A stretch of DNA of 64,000 nt from Auricularia sp. M13 (GCA_037042915.1 CM073193.1:1488001-1552000), one strand, 5' to 3'; positions 25,421 to 38,001 are shown, counted from the stretch's first letter. Numbers and translations: made by a program. Notes: generated from the letters alone by a model not told the origin.

Positions 25421-25428
25421 TCCGCCGG
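25421..25428. repeat. 8-bp target-site duplication, hAT copy 2, right
   Basis: TCCGCCGG, the partner of 20589-20596. Confidence 0.95.
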
Positions 25429-25970
25429 GAAGAGGGGTTGCTGCAGAGAGTGACCGTCCCTCTGAGATAAACTACACGCTGCACAGACGCTCATGAGAGT
25501 TCTTCCGAATGACAGCCTACGTAACCTGAATTTTGAGTACACGTGTCACGTGGCGGTATCATCGTGAACGGTAGGTAGGTAGATTCGGAGCTGACGGGCC
25601 CTTCTGGACTGCCTCCGCTTCGGAAAGTAAATACATGAAATGCTCTACATTCCGGAATACCAACCCTCCCACCCAGTACAGCTAGTCTCCTGCGCGGTAG
25701 TTTTTCCCGGCAGGCACTGCGTCCGTAAACCTCACTCCAATGGGAGTGCCAAGTTCGCCGGCTTGATATTGTCAAGCAGGCAGTCAGGTAAAACCTCGCA
25801 TGGGGAAAAAAACAGTGAAAAAACCCCTGAGGAATGATGGCGCAGTTCCCCTTGCCGTCATGTAACTCCCTGACTACCACGAACCTGGTATCCCCAAATG
25901 GAATGAGACTCACAGAACCAGCAAGTGCATGACGGGGGTCAACGCCTCTCGCCATCCACTAGCTGTATTC
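25429..25970 (-). other. region 3' of the LINE fragment
   Basis: About 540 bp downstream of the LINE stop codon. It reads partly open leftward from 25955 but without a recognised domain. It is probably the LINE 3' untranslated part and flank. No clear poly-A tail or target duplication was found. Confidence 0.35.
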
Positions 25971-27467
25971 TCAGTTTGCACCACCAGGGTGCAGGCAAGT
26001 CTGAATTGCCCGATGATGTAAGTTTGAGAAAGGGATTGTGCGATCGCGTTTGAATCTCGCAATCATATCCGCGGAAGGCACAAACATCTTGACGGACTTG
26101 AATACCTCCAGGACACGACTTGCGTAGGCCGCTAATATCTCTGACGACTCAGTCGTCGATGTAAGAGCAAATAATCGGCGCTTGGGCGAAAGGTGCTTCA
26201 GTTCATCGACTGAGAGCGGAAAGACTTTATGACGATCTGATCCTCGGCCATTATAAAGTGATTCATAGGAGTCCCAGAACTGACGTCGTAAAGCCTCAAT
26301 GCGAGAGTCACAGCAACCAAAAAGAGAGTGTAATGTATCCTCGGTTGCTGATAGGCAGAGACGGCAAAGACGAAGCTCCCGATCAGGCACTACGGTACGA
26401 CGGCGCAGCATCTCTGAGGCCAGGATATGGTCAGAGAGCAATAGACCTGTCAAGGCACGACGGTGGGGTTCGTGTCGGATGCGTAGGTACGCCCGGAACT
26501 CCATGATAGCGGCAGGCTTGGAGCCGCTGTCATCAAAGATCTCACGACCGTGCAGCAGGTCCTGGCGCGAGCTGTTGTACAGTTCGTGTTTCAAGAACTT
26601 GTACATCGCTGTCTTTGTTCTGGACATCAGCATTTCGACATGGGACTGGCTAGGATGAGTTGCCAGTGTCAGACCGATGGATCGAAGGGCGTCCCGAAGT
26701 TGGGAGAACCATCCCCGAGAGTTCTGTGCAGTAGCGGCAAGGGAGTCCCTAAGCGCTTTCGCAGCAAGATGCGACTCCGGAAGTCCGAGGACATAATGTA
26801 GGTACCGTAATTGTAGATGAATACGACGGTATCGGATGGGCCACAGTCCGGTTTCTGTGAATAGCACACACAGCTGAGAGCGCTTCTGAAGACCCAGCAA
26901 GCGCCTCAAGTATGTGTGTTGGACATCTTCCAGCTGCTCCAGCTGTTGCAGGGTGCCCACACCTGATACCTCACATCCCCAGGTCAGATGCGGGTCGACA
27001 TGGGCTGTGTAAAGTTTGCGGCCGTCCGCGGGGGAGAGTTTACCAATGTGGGACTCAACGAAGAAGGTAACATTGGCTGCCCGTTTTGCGCGCAGTGCAC
27101 AGGCCTGGATGTGTGCGTCCCACATATTGCCAGCCTTGCTGCAAAATGTGATGCCTACGTAAGGCTGTTGTGTAACAACACGCAGGGGCTGTCCATAAAT
27201 TGAGAATGAAGACTGGCAAGTTACATTGGAGCGAGGTGGTTTCAGAATCATAACGACAGTCTTTGATAAATTGACTTTCATTTGGTTCTGTGAGGCCCAG
27301 AGCGCCAGGTCATTCAGCTTGGCTTGTAGACCCTGTGCAGACGAGGAGAACAACGCTATGTCGTCCGCATGCAGAGGGCAATTCTGGATGATGACTCGGC
27401 AGGTCCCGCGTTTTCTAAATTTGTCTTGCATATGGATACTACATAGTAAGCATATTTTGTACCACAA
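25971..27467 (-). mobile_element. non-LTR retrotransposon (LINE), 5'-truncated
   Basis: A single open frame of 498 codons covers the C-terminal half of a LINE polymerase. It starts just before the catalytic box C (HADDIALFSSS, a variant of YADD), then the thumb (QMKVNLSKTVVMIL, YVGITFCSKAG), a long C-terminal domain, and a CCHC-like finger (CRLCLSATEDTLHSLFGC, about residues 365-382). The endonuclease and the polymerase boxes before C are absent, as expected for a copy cut short at its 5' end during target-primed insertion. The surviving part is open, so it is fairly young or conserved. It cannot move by itself. Confidence 0.8.
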
Positions 27468-27537
27468 TTCAATCTGGAATGCTAATACAGATTCTATATG
27501 TAATGCGAGTGATTGTAGACCAAGAAAAGTATTGGGA

Positions 27538-29755
27538 TTACCAAGGGCTTACACGATCGTCCAAGTACCATATGCGAACAGACCCAGACGAGGAGCCCGA
27601 CACTAGACTTTTTCCATCCGGGGAAAAGGAAACGGAATACACCCATTCTTTGAAAACTTTCATTGGCTCTCCAACCGCCCTCCCAGACTCCACATCCCAG
27701 AGCCGAATAGTTCCATCGTCGGAACCGGATGCGATGAGCCGGCCTGAAGGCGAAACAGCAATGGATCTGACCCAATTGGCATGTTCTGGCGCGAAGGTCT
27801 TATGAAGCTGGTGCGTAACCAGGTTCCACATCCTCACAGTACAATCGTAGGAAGCAGAGGCGATGTAATCGCCCCGGGGAAGGTAGCAGACAGAGCTCAC
27901 ACCGCCGTCATGCCCGCGGAGGATCGTCGAGGCGTCGCCAGCGCCAGCACGCCAGATACGAATGGTTTTATCGGTCGATCCAGATGCAATGCATGTGTCA
28001 TCGGGAGACCACGCCACGCATTGGACAGATCGATCGTGTCCTTTCATGAGTACGATGACCTTCCCTGTAGCTACCTCCCACAAGCGCAGAGTTTTGTCAT
28101 TGGAGCCTGAGACCAGCCATATCCCATGGTGGGAGTAGGCAACACACAAGACGGGGCCGGTGTCTTGGCCGGTCATGGGCTGCCCGATCAGCGCACGAGA
28201 GTCTGGATCCCAGAGGCAAACCTTGCCGTCGCCACACGACGCGATCTGCCGACCGTTCGGAGAGATAGCCACACACCGAACATAGTTCATGTGGTCCCGC
28301 ACGCGGACGATGGTAATTGTACCAGATACGACGTCGAACACGCGAATGATGCCCTCGCCGGAGCTGGCGACCACGTGGGTTCCGCACCCCGTGTAAGCGA
28401 CCGAGCAGACCTCAGAGCTAGGCGGATTGAGGAGGCAGCCTAACCCGGCAGCGTCAGTACCTCAGCTCGGTGTACATACAGAACTGAACCCACGTTGTGC
28501 CACACAACGATTTGCCTGTTTTGATAGTCCGGGTTTCAACACCAGCACCCAGAACACACGAGATCCAGCGTACCTCAAGCTCCCTCAACACGGCCTTCAT
28601 CGCTGGACGTTCTCCTGGTTCAAATTTCCAGCTTTTGAGACAGACAGACCACCATGCATCGCTCAAGCCTAAGAGCGTTGCATCATCTGATGGGCGGCGA
28701 TGGACTTCGCGCGAGTATATCTTCACATAGACGGCTCCATCGCTAACGTCGGGCCACGGATGTGTACCTGTGAATGCCTGCAAGCACTATCAGCACGAAT
28801 TGCGGGCCTGATGTCCAGCAGAAAACAGACCTGAACAACAAGCATACCGAACGCGTAAACATCACTTTTCGTGGTCTTTGAGCGCGGCCGAACGCGTGCT
28901 TCGTCATTGGGCAGATTCGCCCTGGGCTGCTGCGGATCAAAGAGCAATTCTGGTGCTGCAAATCGGGGCGTATGCATCCTTCTGATACTCGTGGCCGTCG
29001 TGACACTTGATTCTTCCTTTTCGACGAGGGTGGTGAGCCCGAAGTCAGCTAGCACTGCGTTACACTCGTCGTCGATAAGCACATTCTCCTGAGATAGAGG
29101 AAGTAAGCGATGAAGGCCGAGCATCTGGGGACTTTGAGATTGACGGACGCATTTGAGGTCTCCGTGGACAAGTCCCTCGCTTTCATGTAGCCAGCATACT
29201 GCTCTTGCGACCTGGATGAGCTGAACCCCCGCAGCGCTCAGTCGACCAATTCCAATTTGCGTAAAGTTGACGCACCAGATGTTGGCGGTTCGCAGTGGGC
29301 GCTTTCTTAAGATACTGTAGCATATTTCCGTTCCGCATGAGCTCAGAGACGATGATCGTGTAGAAGCCCCAGGTCGCCGTGCCGATGAACGGGAGGACGT
29401 GTTGGGGCGAGGGCTGGCTCGCCAGGTGCAGCCGAGTGATCGCCTTCAATTCTCTGCAAATCAACTGGCTCGAAGGAAGGACGAGAAAGAGTAATCAGCC
29501 GGGGAACCCAGAAGTTACTCGACGCACCTTTTGCAGTCGGTCGTTCATGACCTGTATCACTTTCAGCGCGACCTTTTGCGGGTTATGTGGGTGCTGAACG
29601 ACCCCCTCGTAGAGTCTAGCAGTTCCGCCGCAGTCAAAGGAGATCCCAGATGGGAGCAGGACGTGCAGCTGTTCATTGTTGGCGAACGCGTTCACTGAGA
29701 TGGTAGTCCCAGCTTCGATGCAGCCTGCGGATAAAACTGTCGGTTCCGCGGCCAT
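27538..29755 (-). CDS. K4: kinase-WD40 fusion protein
   Basis: Read leftward, a complete kinase domain is followed by a seven-bladed WD40 propeller. Kinase: VALKVIQV, alphaC Glu in CRELKAI, HGDLKC then ENVLIDD, LADFGLTTL, AAPELL, KSDVYAFGMLVVQ, RPAMKAVLRELE; all catalytic residues are present and the loop Lys is kept, unlike the neighbouring kinases. WD blades end IIRVFD, KVCLWD, TLRLWE, TIRIWR, TVRMWN, TIRLWD, SVRIWY. The linker splice (about 28,590 to 28,420) joins in frame if the acceptor is CTCTGAG near 28,410, but it is not proven. Two separate genes are possible, though no promoter gap is seen. An upstream in-frame ATG exists at 29887. The propeller would be the partner-binding part. 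Confidence 0.75.
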
Positions 29756-29887
29756 GGAGGTCGCGATGCACCTGGTCCGGCAATGTTGGGGATGAGGGCA
29801 GAGCAGGAGAAGGGCGGTCTCCTCAAAGGTACGGGACGTATTCGGGTGCACGCCGACAGTGCACGCCTTTGCAGCACTGCGCGCCAT

Positions 29888-31728
29888 TCTATGCTTCGCG
29901 AAGGTCCAGCGCGACCTTTCGAGAATAGCCGTCTTCTTCAGTCCAGTTCAGTCCGGGGTGCAGCGTAGCGCTCGCGACTGAGATCGGGTCGCAGCACGGA
30001 ATTGCAGAGTACTTTCGGTGGAGGTTGACACATTGGCACGATGTGTTGGCGAGGTCTGCGTAAGCAGCGCGCGGGACTGCCGTTACTGTAAACCACAGGG
30101 ATCACTGTTGCCTGGCTCCCGGAGAAATCGAGGTTTGACAAGAGCCTTCCCTCGCGGGGGACGGTCGTGATTGTACAGTATCCAGCGCAGCACCGCTCCG
30201 AGTCCTGGTATCCAGCCCGATCCCGCTGTTACTGTAAGCTCGAGCGCAAACGGCGACGTGGCGAAACAAACGTTTTTCATATCTTTGCGCAGTACGAGCA
30301 CCGGTCGTACTGAGCAAGTATAAGCTTCAGCGACAGGCGGCATAGAATAGAAAGAGGACTACATCCAGTGCGACATGAAGTATGGTCCGAGTTGAGCGTA
30401 GCAGGACTAGCCAAGGCGGGCAAGACGGGCATCAACTAGTTAGCGAGCGCAATGTTGCCGGGGACAGGGCGATGAATACAGTAAACCTGAAAGCCCAGAT
30501 GGTCGCCAGGTCGAGCACCAGGCCAGATGGCACCGATAGCCGCAGATCGTAGGCAGCGTGCGTACGCGTACGCGTCCGGTGGTGAATATACGTGCTCGCA
30601 GGAGCGTGCGGCGTTGACGATCCTCGCGCTCGTCAACATTCAACACTCTGACCTGTACGCGGCGGCCCTGGGCTCACTGTCGGGACGCGGAGCTCGACTC
30701 GAAGCTCAGGCTCAGAGTCATTGCTTGGAGCGAGGTTTGGCTCGCCCATGCCGCAGCTAGACTCTGCATCATAATGAAATTCAGCTGAAAAACCGACGGC
30801 ATAGATTTAGTTGCACGCACGGCTTCCCAGCAGTTCCCACTAATCAGTTAACAAGTACGCGTCTCCAAGCTCCGAGCTCCAAGGCGCCGCGACGCGCACC
30901 AACAGAACATACCAGGTTTCCGGATTCACAGCCAAAGGAAAAGTCTGAGCTGCTCGTAACGCCGGATGTAGCCAAGTATCCATTTCACGAACTGACGAGC
31001 CGGTCGTATGTAGCGATACCGATCCAGAACGGCGCACGCATTGAATCCGAGGCACGGAGCAGCTGTAGTTTGAGATTCGCGATGCGCAAGATATGCAGGG
31101 TACGGCAGCCAAACAGTGAGGAGCATGGACGTCCCGAGCATCCAGCCGCGCACCAAAACAAAAAAAAAAAAAGCAACGAGCCACAAGTCGAGCGCGAGCA
31201 CGAGCCGCAGGCAGAGGTTCCATGAGCAAGTTGAGCAGAGACTCCGAGGACACTCTGATATATGAATCGGTGGAAGTAGAAGCGCAACAAGCGGCAGCGG
31301 AAGTCTCGACGTTCAAACGTTCAACGTTCAACACCGAACCCCGACTGTCCCTCCCGAGTCCTCCGGCACCGTCCATAACCCCATGCATATGGCCATCCAC
31401 CAGCATCAAATTCAGCCCAAGTAAAGTAAAATACCTCTCCATTGCCCTTCACACCCCGCCAATCCACACCCCACATACTACACACCATCATTACCGTAAC
31501 CTACCCAGCACCAACGCCGACTCTGACGCCAAACAGTAAAGAAGACGGCGTGTATGTATCGTACACCGACAGAGACACAGGAGAGAGAGAGGACAGGGGG
31601 AGAGAGAAATACATTGGTTTGATTCGATTTCGTTTCGGTCGCTCGGCCCAAAAAGAAAAGAAAACAACACGCTACATTGGCAGCATCACGATTCAGCATC
31701 AGCATCCCTTTCGCGCGGGTCATCGCGC
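29888..31728. other. intergenic
   Basis: About 1.8 kb. It holds a homopolymeric A-run at about 31,158-31,172 and the probable 3' UTR of the phosphatase gene below 31,728. No gene is recognised. Confidence 0.4.
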
Positions 31729-34092
31729 CTATCGGCGCTCGCGCCCATGGTCGAGCCTGACAACGAGCACGGTGACGTTATCGGTGGAGAAATTCGCCAT
31801 GGCGTGCTTGAGCAGCTTCGCGCTGGCCTCCTGCGCATCCGGCGTGCCGCGCACGAGGTCCACGGCCTGCTGGTCCTCCGCCACGTCCCACAACTATTTG
31901 TTGCGCGAGCGAGGAGCATCAGTGCGATTTATCGCGCGGGTGGAGGGACAGATTTTGTCGCGCGGGTGGGGAGAAGGATTTTGTCGTGCGCGTGAGGAGA
32001 AGGATTTGTTGCGCGTGTGAGGGGAAGATAAGCAGGGGGTGTGAAAAGGCGCAAGAACGCGGTGGGGCAGGCAGGCAGTCGGGATGGACGAACACGAGTG
32101 GCGACAGAGACGGATGGGTTAAGGCGGGGCGCGGGTGAGGAGAGTGTGAGTGTGAGTAGAACGCGAGCGGCGTGTCGAGATCAAGCGGAGTGGAGGGGCG
32201 AGCAGCATGAAAGGAGGGCGCGGAGGGTGCCAAAATGGAACGACGACGAGCATGGCGGGAAGAGTAGAAAAGACGGCGCAAATTCGAGCGGGCGGGAGTG
32301 ATGGGCAATGTGTGAGTTGGTGGCGGAACGAGAGCGAGACGAGTAGAGCAAGGCGATGACCAACCCGGCGGCGCCGGACGAGTCGACGTTCAGCACAGGC
32401 AGTCCCATCGAGTGTGCACGATGACGACGGCCGAGTCGCGTGCATCCAACGGGAGCGCGATGATGTCACGATCCCAATGAGCGAGCGAACGCGAAACATC
32501 GAACGCAAATCGCAGCGCGGGGCCGTGGCGGTGCAGAGGAGTAAGGCGTAAGATCGGCGCGAAGAGATGACGTAGGCGCGTTCAGGGCAACAGCGAGCGC
32601 AAGAAATATCCAGGAAAAAAGAAAGCAAGGATGCGTCAGCAACAGCATGCATATCGATGAAGGAAAGCAGCCACTCACGCCATCGCAAGCAATAATCAAA
32701 AACTCGTCCTCCTCCCCAAGCTCCGTCTCGGTCGTATACGGCGCGCCGACCACAAACTCCTTCATACTGCTATCGCCCAACGCACGGGTGACAGCAAGGA
32801 CGCCATTCACCCTGTTATTCATGACGAAGCCGCCGGCGTCCATGATGCGTTTGGCCTCCTGGCGGTCGGAGCCCTTGTGGTCGTAGGTGAGGCGCACGGC
32901 CTTGCCCGCGCGGCAGAGCACCGCGCGCGCGTCGCCCGCGTTCGCCGTGTACAGCACGCGCCGCAGCTCGCTGTGCGGCGGCGGGGACACCGCCCTCTCC
33001 GCGCCGGCGGTCGAGGTGGAGGTGGAGGGGGATTTGGAGTGCCGGACGGAGGAGACGAGCGACTTGACGCCGCTGGGGGCGTCGTCGGGCGCGGTGGTGG
33101 AGAGGAAGGACTGGCCGCCCTGCTGGAGGTGTCAGTGAAAGGACAGGAGGAAAGGAGGGGAAAGGAGGAAAGACCTGGGCATCCTCGAGCCGGAGGAAGG
33201 CGGTGACGGCGGTGCAGCCCGAGTGGGTGTTGCCCTCCTGGCCGATCTTGGACAGGTGGCCGTCGACGGTGTGGAACGTCTTGTTCAGCACGTCCGGGAT
33301 CGGCGCGTTGCGGTTCGCCGCGAGCGCCTCCAGGAAGTGCTGCACGGCGCAGGCGGTGTCAGCCATCGATTCCATCGATGAAGAGAGAGCTGACGGACCT
33401 CGTGGAAGTGCTGGCCACACCACTCGGCAGCGTGCTTGCCCGCGTGGCCGTCAAAGATGGCAAAGAAGCCCTGGCCGCGGACGCCGGCAAAGTCGACGAC
33501 GAACGAGTACGCGTCCTCCATCGTCCGCCGCACGCCCTTGTCGTCGCTGATCCCGATCGAGTATGACGTCCATTCGGACGGGTGCTGGTTCAGCGCCTGC
33601 AGAGGGCAGAGGTGTCAGCTGCAGTGAAACGGACGACGGTGGACGGTGGACGGACACCGTGTGTATGCAGCCCCTCGGCGGTGGTGACCGTCTTGCTGCG
33701 CGCGTCGGGCGAGTCCGACAGGAAGTGCGGCTGGGTGTCGGGCATCGCTGTCGTCGTGTCGAGGTCGTGGTTCAAGGCAGGCAGTTGGTCGAGCTTGGGC
33801 GGCGGCGCGGCGCGTCTGAAGCGCAGCCGAAGACGAAGACGAAGACGAAGACGAAGACGGAGCGGGAGGCACACTGCGTCAGCGAGTGCGAAAGAGAAGG
33901 AACAGGACATGCGGCCACTGCAAGGGGCGACTCACTTCAAGTTCACGTGCGGCTTCACGGACGAGGCGGGCGATGCTGGCGGAGTGCGAACAGTGCCCGC
34001 GTGAGCTCCCTCCGAGTCGTCCCCCACTTGGACGTACCTGTACCTGTAGCAGTGGTGCGGGAATCGTCGACGTGGTCTTGCGACAGGGGCAT
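31729..34092 (-). CDS. PTC1: PP2C-type protein phosphatase, Ptc1 orthologue
   Basis: Metal-dependent Ser/Thr phosphatase. Motifs read leftward in exon order: [24 protein letters not shown] (metal-binding DGH.G), [55 protein letters not shown], then after a long intron LWDV and [13 protein letters not shown]. These match yeast Ptc1 closely (LYTANVGDSR, SRVNGMLAVTRSLGD). In yeast Ptc1 dampens the HOG stress MAPK pathway. A Ser/Thr/Pro-rich insert precedes LYTAN. The start at 34092 is chosen because [12 protein letters not shown].. splices in frame; the exact 5' exons are uncertain. The intron 32678-31894 is 785 nt, very long for this genome. Confidence 0.88.
31895..32027. repeat. minisatellite inside the long PTC1 intron
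   Basis: Four clear units of 25-26 bp (GATTTTGTCGCGCGGGTGGG..-like) run from 31926 to 32027. A weaker fifth unit (31895-31925) ends at the 3' splice site. On the gene strand the units are pyrimidine-rich. Confidence 0.8.
33828..33857. repeat. hexanucleotide microsatellite (CGAAGA)5
   Basis: Five perfect CGAAGA units in an early intron of the PTC1 gene. Confidence 0.85.
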
Positions 34093-35748
34093 GGAACGCG
34101 GGGAGCGGGCGCCCAAGTTGCCTCCGCCGTTTTTCTACCGCCGTCCGCGCCACTTGCGTCACCGTCAGCAGTTGCGCCCCAGTCCTTGTCCCATATGCCT
34201 CCGCTCCCTGGCTCCGACGCGGGATCCTTGCGGCTTGACGAGCCTGGGCATACATAGCCTTTCGCACTTGCACTTGATACCGGGATACCACGCATGCAGT
34301 GATATACATACCCGCTGTGCGCGAAACCGGGAGACTTCGACTTCGCCTCTCGAGCTGATCTGCGCCTTCGGACTCCCTGACGCCGGGATACCTCGCCCCT
34401 GCCAGACCGGCGAAACGTGCTGAGGCTGCTGTCCCGTCACCGTGCGCACTCGAAACTCGTCATCTTCATCTGCATTGGCGCAGGCGTCCTGTACCACACA
34501 TGCCCCAGAGCCGGTCTGTAGGTACTCTCTGCTACGCAGATCCTGTCATGAATCTGCCCGTCCTCCGACTCTGCGTATTCCAGGACATTCTGGAATATTC
34601 AACCTCAAAATGTGCATCTTGCGCTGTCTTCGGACGTAGAGAACAGCACTGCAGCCTAGCTCCTCTGTCTGTTCTGTCAAGCAAGTTGCTTATAACTTAC
34701 TGCATGTCGCAATGCCCATCCCATCCCTCCTTCCCGGCGCCCGCCGCGGCACACCTTCCCGACGCACACGCCTTCCCGGCGCCCGTACACCTTATTCCCG
34801 GTGCGCAGGGATGATGCCAGTGGGCCGGCGACACATACTTATAAAGAGCCAGTGTGCTCCCACTCCGCCGGCGACCTCTTCCTGCATCGACCCCCTTTCT
34901 CTCGACGGCACGCGGGCATGTGCAGTACGATGCCAGGCACGATACCGTCGTGCGCCATGGGACCGTCGAACTCGCGCGGCTGTCGTTCTGCGCAACACAG
35001 TGCACTCGCCCGCCTGAGCATGATCAGGTTTGGTCGACGGCGACGCGGTCCACTGCTTACTTTTCCGGATCCGGCATCGCTGATTCCTCACTGTCAGTAA
35101 ACTCGGCGCTGCTGCCAGTCAGGTTCCGTCACAGGCGTACAACACGTCCGCAGGTTAGATACACTCGTACTGTATATCTATCTACTCGTCAGCTACGCAA
35201 AATCATCGCGATCGGGAACGACCTCCGGCTGGCCGAACCGTGACGCTCTCACCGCGCGCAAAGGTTCAATCTGGAATCACCCGATGTTGTCGCGCGGCGG
35301 ACGGGGATGCTCGATCTCGATCTCTGCGGACGGCATGGCTCGACTCTATGGATGGGATAGATCACTGTAGCCCGCCAACTGCAAGCCTGCCCGTGGGATA
35401 GCGGACTTGCTCAGTGAAGCAGGCAGCGCGACGCTCTCCCAGTCCCCGGTGTGGCGACGACGTCAGGCTGGAGTCTCACTTGTTGCCGCTACTGTAAGGC
35501 CATTGTGACTCGGACTGTCCCATTCATCGAGCGAGACCGCTGCCTCTCGCCGCACTCTTGCCATGGGCGATGCGAGACTGCAAGCGGTCACCGCACCCTA
35601 CAGTATGTGGCTTCCTTGAACTTCTGCGACATGGATTCCCCCCTCCCCCGGCACGGGCATGCGGGTCCGACTACACTGCTGATGCGTCCGACATCCGGCT
35701 GGCGGGCATCCTCGGACCTCGCATCCGTTGGCAAGGCTCTTGCCTCTG
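34093..35748. other. intergenic, upstream of PTC1
   Basis: About 1.6 kb without a recognisable gene. It presumably carries the PTC1 promoter. Confidence 0.35.
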
Positions 35749-35835
35749 CACTTCCGCATGCCCCCACTTCCGCATGCGCACTCTTGCCCCCACTTCCGTG
35801 GCATGCGCACTCTTGTCTGCACTTCCGCATGCGCC
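35749..35835. repeat. short tandem repeat, about 4 x 22-28 bp
   Basis: The word CACTTCCGCATGC recurs four times with CGCACTCTTGCCCC-like spacers. The third unit carries a small insertion (CCGTGGCATGC). Confidence 0.75.
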
Positions 35836-37126
35836 TACTGTCCCGAAGCTCTGCATCGCCCCGTTTGCCAGAGTCGTCGACTTGTCCGAGTTTTCATCAA
35901 GGGGCTGGCAGGCGCAGTTTTACCGCGCCGGTTCGAGGTTCAACATTAACCGTCTCGTCAGCAGCGTCTACTTGGTCTCATCCGACAGCCTTCAAGTTAG
36001 TATCGAGTTCAGTTCCCCTTCCAGCCTCCGAGTCGGGCATACGTTGCTAATACCCGACGGGGGATAACTGAGATTGAGGGATTTACCGTGACTCACCAGC
36101 ACGAGCCACTGGCAGGACTCCGAAAACCAGAGCCGGCCTCGCGTCTGGGACTCCACAATCATGATGCACATCGCATCGAATCTGTGCTTTTCGTCCCCGG
36201 CCGCCGTCTGGACTCTGGACCCTGGACGGATCTGATTCTGAGGGCAAGTCCACGGCGCACAGAACGGCGAGCGTCTACTCTGTATACGCAACCCAGGGAG
36301 CGCCAGCGCCTTCTGCGTCTGATTCATGCGGGCACGCGTACATGTACTACTCATACGCGCGTGCCGTGCGTCTGAATCGGGACGGTACAACTCTGAACGG
36401 CAGGAGTCGAGCCGTCTCACCGTCCGTTCAACTCCCATTAGTGGACAGATGGTTGGACGTCGAAACAGTATGAGTATCTGCCGGTGAAGCTTTAAGGGCA
36501 TTCCGACGAGGCGCCATCATGATGGGCACTGGACAGGCGCCGCAATCAATGCCGCCAGGGCGCGATGGGCTACCAATGGCATTGGCTGCGAAGCTGCTGT
36601 TCTTGGAGAGCCCCGGGACGGATGGCCTGCACGCAGCTATTGCATAATCGCCTGCTGTGTTGCATACAGTATGACAGTGCCACACTCGACGGTGTGGCTT
36701 TAGCTAGCGTCAACCTTGTCATCCGTCGCCGCGATGGCTTTCTTCGACTCATGCGGCATCGACAACGTCGCGAAGTCCGGTGCTAGAATTGTGACCTGCA
36801 TTCGGGATGGCTTCCCGGATCGCGGCGTAGTTGCTGACTTTAATACTGCTACTTGGCTTTCACTGTGACTGGTCCCGCCGCTCAGCTTTTACTTAGTAAC
36901 TCGTCGATACATGGGGGGACACTCGCGCTTGATTTGTGCTTCACCTCGTCTCATGATCACCGGCACATACAGTACACTGAATGGACATTGGTTAGTGACG
37001 TTTTCCGCTTGCGGGATCGTCGCAAATTGCGCTGTGGCGGCCTCATCCGAGTCTTGCTCGCAAGACAGGGAGCTCTCACTCTCGTGACGCGTACCACTAC
37101 GGTATATACATCTTCATGGCTCCATT
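35836..37126. other. intergenic
   Basis: No gene recognised in either direction. Confidence 0.35.
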
Positions 37127-37183
37127 CCAGGCGTTGCTGCACCTGCATTTTCCATTCCAAATCCAGGCGTTGCTGCACCTGCA
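37127..37183. repeat. direct repeat, 21 bp, period 36
   Basis: CCAGGCGTTGCTGCACCTGC plus A is present at 37127-37147 and again at 37163-37183. Confidence 0.85.
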
Positions 37184-37402
37184 GCTTTCAATCTATTATG
37201 CCCTACTGTATTTAGTCAGAGACGGCTGATATACACAGCGTCCCCGCCTGCCCAATCTCACCATGTTCCCGTAAGTACCCCAGTTTCCAAGCGAAGTCTT
37301 AAAGACGCTGAGGGATGAAGTTAGTGTTTCACAATTACCTTCTGAAGTCCTGACGGGAAATATGCCGGATGCGCCGAGCCGTCTCAGAGTCAGTACAGCT
37401 AA

Positions 37403-38001
37403 GAGCCCGTTCGGCAACCGGCTCCGCTCAGCTCAGCTCCGCACCGGCCCCGGATGCAAATCCCAAGGCAGGGCGGAGGAGCGGAGCGCGCGGTTACCGA
37501 ACAGTCCGCTGCTCGGCCTCCCCTCGGTCAACAGTATTTACCTACAACCCCGTATTTACTCAGGTTTCTGGATTATATCTGGGTCATACAGTTACTTAAA
37601 AGACTAGGGGAAAAATTGAGCCTTTAAAACTGCCAATGACTGTCTTGAGCTGTGAGCCAGATAGGAAAGATCACCTTGGCACAGTCTATATTCTACATTC
37701 CTACCTGACTACTAAAAGTCTTTCTTTGGAATATAAAAATGCTCAAAATTGATATATCTACACATTTTCACTACAAGATTTTGAACTTGAGCACTTGGTT
37801 TGGCTGGGAGCCCTCCCAGTAACATTTGACTCGGGATCATACCGGAGGCAAAAATGTCACCGAGAGTTGTTGCAGGCAGATCAGACGGAGGCGGAGCTCG
37901 GTTGCCGAACGCCCCTCTGCTCCGCTTTGCGTCGGGCGGCTTGGGTCCGCTCGGAGTTTGTATGGGGCCGAGCTGAGCGGAGCCGGTTGCCGAACGGGCT
38001 C
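37403..38001. mobile_element. MITE, PIF/Harbinger-like (599 bp)
   Basis: Perfect 32-bp terminal inverted repeats (37403-37434 and 37970-38001) begin GAGCCCGTTCGGCAACCGGC. TAA is duplicated at 37400-37402 and 38002-38004. A 3-bp TWA target site and a G-rich start are the marks of PIF/Harbinger elements. There is no transposase inside and the centre is AT-rich. Similar but diverged end sequence occurs again inside, near 37,465-37,515 and 37,890-37,925, hinting at nested or rearranged older copies. Confidence 0.85.

Noticed and set aside
31926-32310. Possible separate gene inside the long PTC1 intron
   Set aside because: Frames are Arg/Ser/Pro-rich products of repeat and GC bias; no start, domain or splice signals.
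35992-36501. 169-codon minus-strand open frame
   Set aside because: Low-complexity start, no recognised motif and no supporting exons.
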